Below are positions 5,960 to 6,952 of a stretch of 6,952 nucleotides of DNA, piece by piece. Made by a program: the position numbers and the translations under genes. Each line of letters begins with the position of its first letter. Positions within the stretch are counted from its first letter, which is position 1. The notes beneath the pieces are model-generated. The model worked only from the letters and a program-made list of their open reading frames with translations, made no database searches and had not been told where the DNA came from. The stretch covers positions 1-6,952 of the forward strand of contig DYNR01000124.1 in the NCBI GenBank assembly GCA_020720945.1, read 5' to 3'. This stretch comes from Chthoniobacter flavus. GTDB lineage: Bacteria; Verrucomicrobiota; Verrucomicrobiia; Chthoniobacterales; DYNR01.

Positions 5960-6627
5960 TTTCGGTAGAAAATTTATCCATCGAGCAGGGGGCTTTCCGT
6001 TTGGAGAAAGTTTCGTTTGTTGTTCCTTCTGGGGCGTATGCGGTTTTCATGGGGAGGACCGGATGCGGGAAGACGACGATTCTCGAAGCGGTTTGTGGTT
6101 TGCGTAAAGTGCGTTCGGGCAAGATATTACTTTGCGGGGAAGAAGTGACTTCGAAGAAGCCGGCGGCGCGGAACATCGGGTATGTCCCGCAGGATGCCGC
6201 ACTTTTTTCCACGCTCACGGTTCGCCAAAACCTGACTTTTGCGCTTTCGTTGCGCAAGTGGTCGGCGGAGGCGATGCGGGAGCGGGCGGAAGAGCTTGCG
6301 GAGATTTTGGGGATTCGGGGCATCCTCGACCGTCCGGCGCAACAGTTGAGCGGAGGGGAGGCGCAGCGGGTCGCGCTCGGGAGGGCGCTGGCATTTTTCC
6401 CTCCGGTGCTGGTGCTGGACGAACCGTTGAGCGCATTGGATGAAGAGACGAGAGAAGAGATGATCGGGTTGCTTTTGTCGGTCCACAAACAATTTGGGGT
6501 GACGGTTTTTCATGTGAGCCACAGCAGAGATGACGCGCGCCGCCTAGCGACGGCGGTGTTTTGTTTGCAGGGCGGAGAGGTGCGGGAGGAGAGCGGTTTT
6601 TTTGGTGGAGAAAGGATGGGGCCATGA
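5956..6627 (+). CDS. modC: ModC-type ABC transporter ATPase lacking a MOP domain
   Basis: This is the ATP-hydrolysing subunit that powers the importer. The start ATG overlaps the modB stop (ATGA), giving a 223-aa protein. All nucleotide-binding motifs are intact: Walker A GRTGCGKT (33-40), Q-loop Q79 in YVPQDAALF, signature LSGGEAQRVALGRAL (131-145), Walker B VLVLDEP (151-157) with catalytic E156, D-loop SALD (159-162), and the switch histidine H189 in HVSHS. Classical ModC is about 350 aa with a C-terminal TOBE/MOP domain that binds molybdate and can regulate transport. Here the chain ends soon after the core (GGERMGP), so that domain is absent. No frameshift is visible; the stop overlaps the next start. 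It could serve another oxyanion, but the neighbours favour molybdate or tungstate. Confidence 0.9.
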   Translation: MISVENLSIEQGAFRLEKVSFVVPSGAYAVFMGRTGCGKTTILEAVCGLRKVRSGKILLCGEEVTSKKPAARNIGYVPQDAALFSTLTVRQNLTFALSLRKWSAEAMRERAEELAEILGIRGILDRPAQQLSGGEAQRVALGRALAFFPPVLVLDEPLSALDEETREEMIGLLLSVHKQFGVTVFHVSHSRDDARRLATAVFCLQGGEVREESGFFGGERMGP

Positions 6628-6952
6628 CGACGGAACGCGGGGCAATTTTTGTCGGGAACAGCTTCCCGTTTTCGCTGGTTCGGCGGCCGATGGAAGCGGT
6701 GCCCGTGACATTGGAAGATGCCCAGCGGCTACTTTTCGGGAGGGAGTTTTTTTCGTTTTGGGGGCACACCAACTCGCTTGGGGCGGCCAGCCAGTTCATC
6801 GGATACGATTTGACACCGAGGCGGAACCGCCCCGCCCTCGGGTTGGACAAAGACGGGTTTCTCGTTCTTGAGGGGGTTTCGGCACGCGAGGTTTTGTTGT
6901 TGACGCCGGAGTATCCGGAGGGCTTCCGCCCAGAGATCGGGCAAGAGGTCGC
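6624..6952 (+). CDS. Unrecognised small protein co-translated with modC (partial, cut by window edge)
   Basis: The frame starts at an ATG overlapping the modC stop (ATGA), with AGGA (6613-6616) 7 nt upstream, and stays open for 109 residues to the window end. It is therefore very likely translated together with modC and tied to the importer. There is no signal peptide or membrane segment, so it should be cytoplasmic. By eye, the order of motifs resembles the DUF1874/STIV-B116 family: an N-terminal strand ending in Asn (IFVGN), then VTLEDAQRLL (28-37), then SFWGHTNSLGAAS (44-56) with the family's Gly-His pair at 47-48, then an Arg-containing segment (RRNRPALGL, 66-74). The later part, TPEYPEGFRPEIGQEV (94-109), does not belong to that family as I know it. 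The gene call is strong, the family assignment weak. A molybdate-related accessory role is inferred from position only. Confidence 0.75.
   Translation, partial: MTTERGAIFVGNSFPFSLVRRPMEAVPVTLEDAQRLLFGREFFSFWGHTNSLGAASQFIGYDLTPRRNRPALGLDKDGFLVLEGVSAREVLLLTPEYPEGFRPEIGQEV

Noticed and set aside
5625..6522. Long reverse-strand frames across modB and modC
   Set aside because: They are antisense to genes with complete ABC motifs, and their Ser/Pro/Arg-rich translations show no domain.
1..6952. CRISPR arrays, tRNA or rRNA genes, insertion sequences
   Set aside because: No regularly spaced repeats, cloverleaf or rRNA-like stretches, transposase motifs or terminal repeats were seen.

Overview
The window carries two transport-related gene clusters, all on the + strand. 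The first (64 to about 3308) is a Ton/Tol-type energy-transduction operon: an ExbB/TolQ-family proton channel with a signal peptide, two consecutive ExbD/TolR-family proteins, and a membrane-anchored von Willebrand factor A (VWA) protein. A small single-pass membrane protein of unknown function follows. The second (3540 to beyond 6952) is a molybdate/tungstate-type ABC importer operon: a double-length binding protein made of two fused ModA-like domains, a ModB-type permease, a short ModC-type ATPase without a MOP domain, and an unrecognised gene cut by the window edge.

The organism is probably a Gram-negative bacterium, because both ExbD-type proteins and exported solute-binding proteins are present. 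A signal-peptide ExbB, tandem ExbDs and a VWA protein with a Gly-rich linker suggest the Planctomycetota-Verrucomicrobiota group, more likely Verrucomicrobiota. This rests on gene style, not on a marker gene. Coding strands look rich in G and T, with frequent GGG and TTTT runs; the binding-protein gene looks richer in C.

Layout: 1-63 is A/T-rich upstream sequence with a possible promoter. 64-2788 is a tight operon with gaps of 20 and 6 nt and then a 1-nt overlap. 2789-2867 is a short gap with an A/T hairpin. 2868-3308 is the small membrane protein, whose 3' end is doubtful. 3309-3539 has no convincing gene but holds inverted repeats that could form a structured leader ahead of modA. 3540-6952 is the importer operon, with a 41-nt modA-modB gap and then two start/stop overlaps.

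How they work together: the ExbB/ExbD proteins should form a proton-driven inner-membrane motor. The VWA protein sits where a TonB-like transducer might be expected, and its transmembrane helix carries a histidine. It may be the component that couples the motor to a periplasmic partner; this is inference. In the second operon the binding protein delivers an oxyanion to ModB, powered by ModC. The substrate, molybdate or tungstate, cannot be decided from sequence. The most notable points are the motor/VWA cassette without TonB, the tandem ModA fusion with a Cys-rich insert, the MOP-less ModC, and the co-translated last gene, which loosely resembles the DUF1874/STIV-B116 family.
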